NCBI RefSeq assembly: GCF_009737085.1
Contig: NZ_WOVL01000012.1
Span: 110,076-174,075, forward strand
Source: Paenibacillus sp. NEAU-GSW1
GTDB taxonomy: Bacteria > Bacillota > Bacilli > Paenibacillales > Paenibacillaceae
Length of the DNA: 64,000 bases
Direction of reading: 5' to 3'
The notes below the pieces were generated by a model. The model saw nothing but the letters and a program-made list of their open reading frames with translations. It ran no database searches and was not told the DNA's origin. The position numbers and the translations under genes are program-made. Position 1 is the first letter of the stretch, and each line of letters begins with the position of its first letter. Below are positions 63,358-64,000 of the stretch, one piece after another.

Positions 63358-64000
63358 GAGGCCGTCCCAAAAGTGGTTCGCTCGCTGAAAAAACGGCTCG
63401 CATCAGTAATTGAAGAAGCGGTATTCATGAAAATAGTGTTGCAGAGAGCTATCCCTGCAACACTATTTTTCGATTTTGATGCTTTGTGGCTTTCTTCAGC
63501 AAATGATGGGCAAGCGAAAGCCACCCGACCTCGAGGCTAACTTTCGGTAAGCCTCGAAGCAGGAATCTGCGAAATCCCCGGTTATTTTTGATTTGGCCAA
63601 ACACACTTTCCGGTTCGTGCATGCGTCGAACCGACAAGGCATGTCCATCCTCGCTCTTTAATTGCTCCCGAGCTTGTCGTTTGAGGCGAAGATATTCCAT
63701 GCTAACCTTTATTTCACGATCACCTTGCGCCTTCGTGCATCGCTCCTTCAGTGGACAGCCTTCGCAGGAGAGACTGCGATAATGGCGAGTGGTAATTTCA
63801 TAGTCACTTTCTGTGGTGCTTCGACTTTCGTAACGGAATAGGAGTTTTTGTCCTGCTGCACATGTCCAGGTATCTTCGCTCTCGTCATACAACCAGTTCT
63901 CAAATTTGCTAATGTCTTGCTTCCACGCTTTCGTGTTTTCTTTATGATAGGTATTATATTTCACAAGTGCTCGTTGTTCTTCCGACTCCAAGTAAGCATA
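63358..64000 (-). mobile_element. IS1182-type insertion sequence, one end only
   Basis: The sequence GAGGCCGTCCCAAAAG starting at 63358 looks like the terminal inverted repeat of an IS1182-group element (compare the usual GAGGCTGTCCCAAAAG). The transposase gene starts 91 bp inside and runs off the window's right edge. A hairpin, AAAATAGTGTTGCAG/CTGCAACACTATTTT (63430-63444, 63455-63469), covers the transposase stop codon and probably blocks readthrough. The other end and any target duplication are outside the window. Confidence 0.8.
63449..64000 (-). CDS. IS1182-family transposase, C-terminal part
   Basis: The visible 183 or so residues are the C-terminal half of a DDE transposase. They contain the zinc-binding-like insert CEGCPLKERC, the EYLRLKRQAREQLKSEDGHALSVRRMHEPESVFGQIKNNRGFRRFLLRG segment with the final catalytic glutamate region typical of IS1182, and a Lys-rich tail. 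The frame is open to the right edge (the TTG at 63991 is not a real start). No frameshift or stop is seen in this part, so it may be intact. Confidence 0.88.
   Translation of the reverse strand, partial: YAYLESEEQRALVKYNTYHKENTKAWKQDISKFENWLYDESEDTWTCAAGQKLLFRYESRSTTESDYEITTRHYRSLSCEGCPLKERCTKAQGDREIKVSMEYLRLKRQAREQLKSEDGHALSVRRMHEPESVFGQIKNNRGFRRFLLRGLPKVSLEVGWLSLAHHLLKKATKHQNRKIVLQG

Noticed and set aside
1..64000. tRNA, rRNA and known metabolite riboswitches
   Set aside because: No cloverleaf, rRNA segment, T-box core or familiar riboswitch consensus was found by reading; a covariance scan was not possible here.

Overview
The window reads as chromosome of a Gram-positive, spore-former-type Bacillota, most like Paenibacillus or a close relative. 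The grounds are strong purine-rich ribosome binding sites, frequent GTG/TTG starts, roughly half G+C, and a gene set typical of that group: a YdjO-type zinc-ribbon protein, a stand-alone YidC2, LTA synthase, PerR/KatA, a BmrCD-like exporter and a DUF1540 protein. No rRNA, tRNA, CRISPR or prophage was seen. One insertion sequence (IS1182-type) enters at the right edge. This placement is inferred from gene content, not from a search.

Layout. 0-3.6 kb: a partial PhzF gene and a three-gene ABC-2 exporter operon. 3.6-9.4 kb: a palindromic element, a secreted 5'-nucleotidase with LysM, about 2 kb of palindrome arrays, and an aldo/keto reductase. 9.5-20.8 kb: a DapA homologue with divergent LysR, a membrane multicopper oxidase, a MifM-like leader with yidC, a glycosidase-like protein with divergent AraC, pirin and small genes. 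20.9-25.3 kb: a nuclease-helicase, an MFS pump and arrays. 25.4-31.1 kb: assimilatory nitrite reductase (nasDEF) with a divergent ANTAR regulator, two TnrA/GlnR boxes and an ANTAR-type antitermination leader. 31.1-36 kb: a leader peptide with attenuators and a heterodimeric ABC exporter, then arrays. 36-44.5 kb: a chemoreceptor, a secreted repeat protein, a short flavoprotein, MarR with an MMPL exporter, then arrays. 44.6-52.5 kb: Lrp with a chromate-transporter pair, gamma-glutamyltransferase, amidase, FAH-family protein, asparaginase and peroxiredoxin, then arrays. 52.6-64 kb: VOC protein, LtaS, VanY, DUF1540, dGTPase, cardiolipin synthase, arrays, a candidate small RNA, PerR, a winged-helix regulator, catalase and the IS.

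The most unusual signal is a set of intergenic arrays of about 20-bp palindromes. The palindrome sequence differs from locus to locus, but the architecture (about 7-bp arms, about 6-bp centre) and the spacing are shared. Five loci alternate about 51 and 62 bp, one alternates 52 and 73, and the GCGAA family uses 21-22 and 50-51. These are all close to whole helical turns. Every convergent gene gap longer than 150 bp holds such an array, and no convergent gap under 100 bp does.

The window is also rich in leader-RNA control. There is a MifM-like arrest-peptide arrangement before yidC, a BmrB-like attenuator before bmrCD, an ANTAR antiterminator before nasD, and a shared Shine-Dalgarno-masking 5' leader before both marR and perR.
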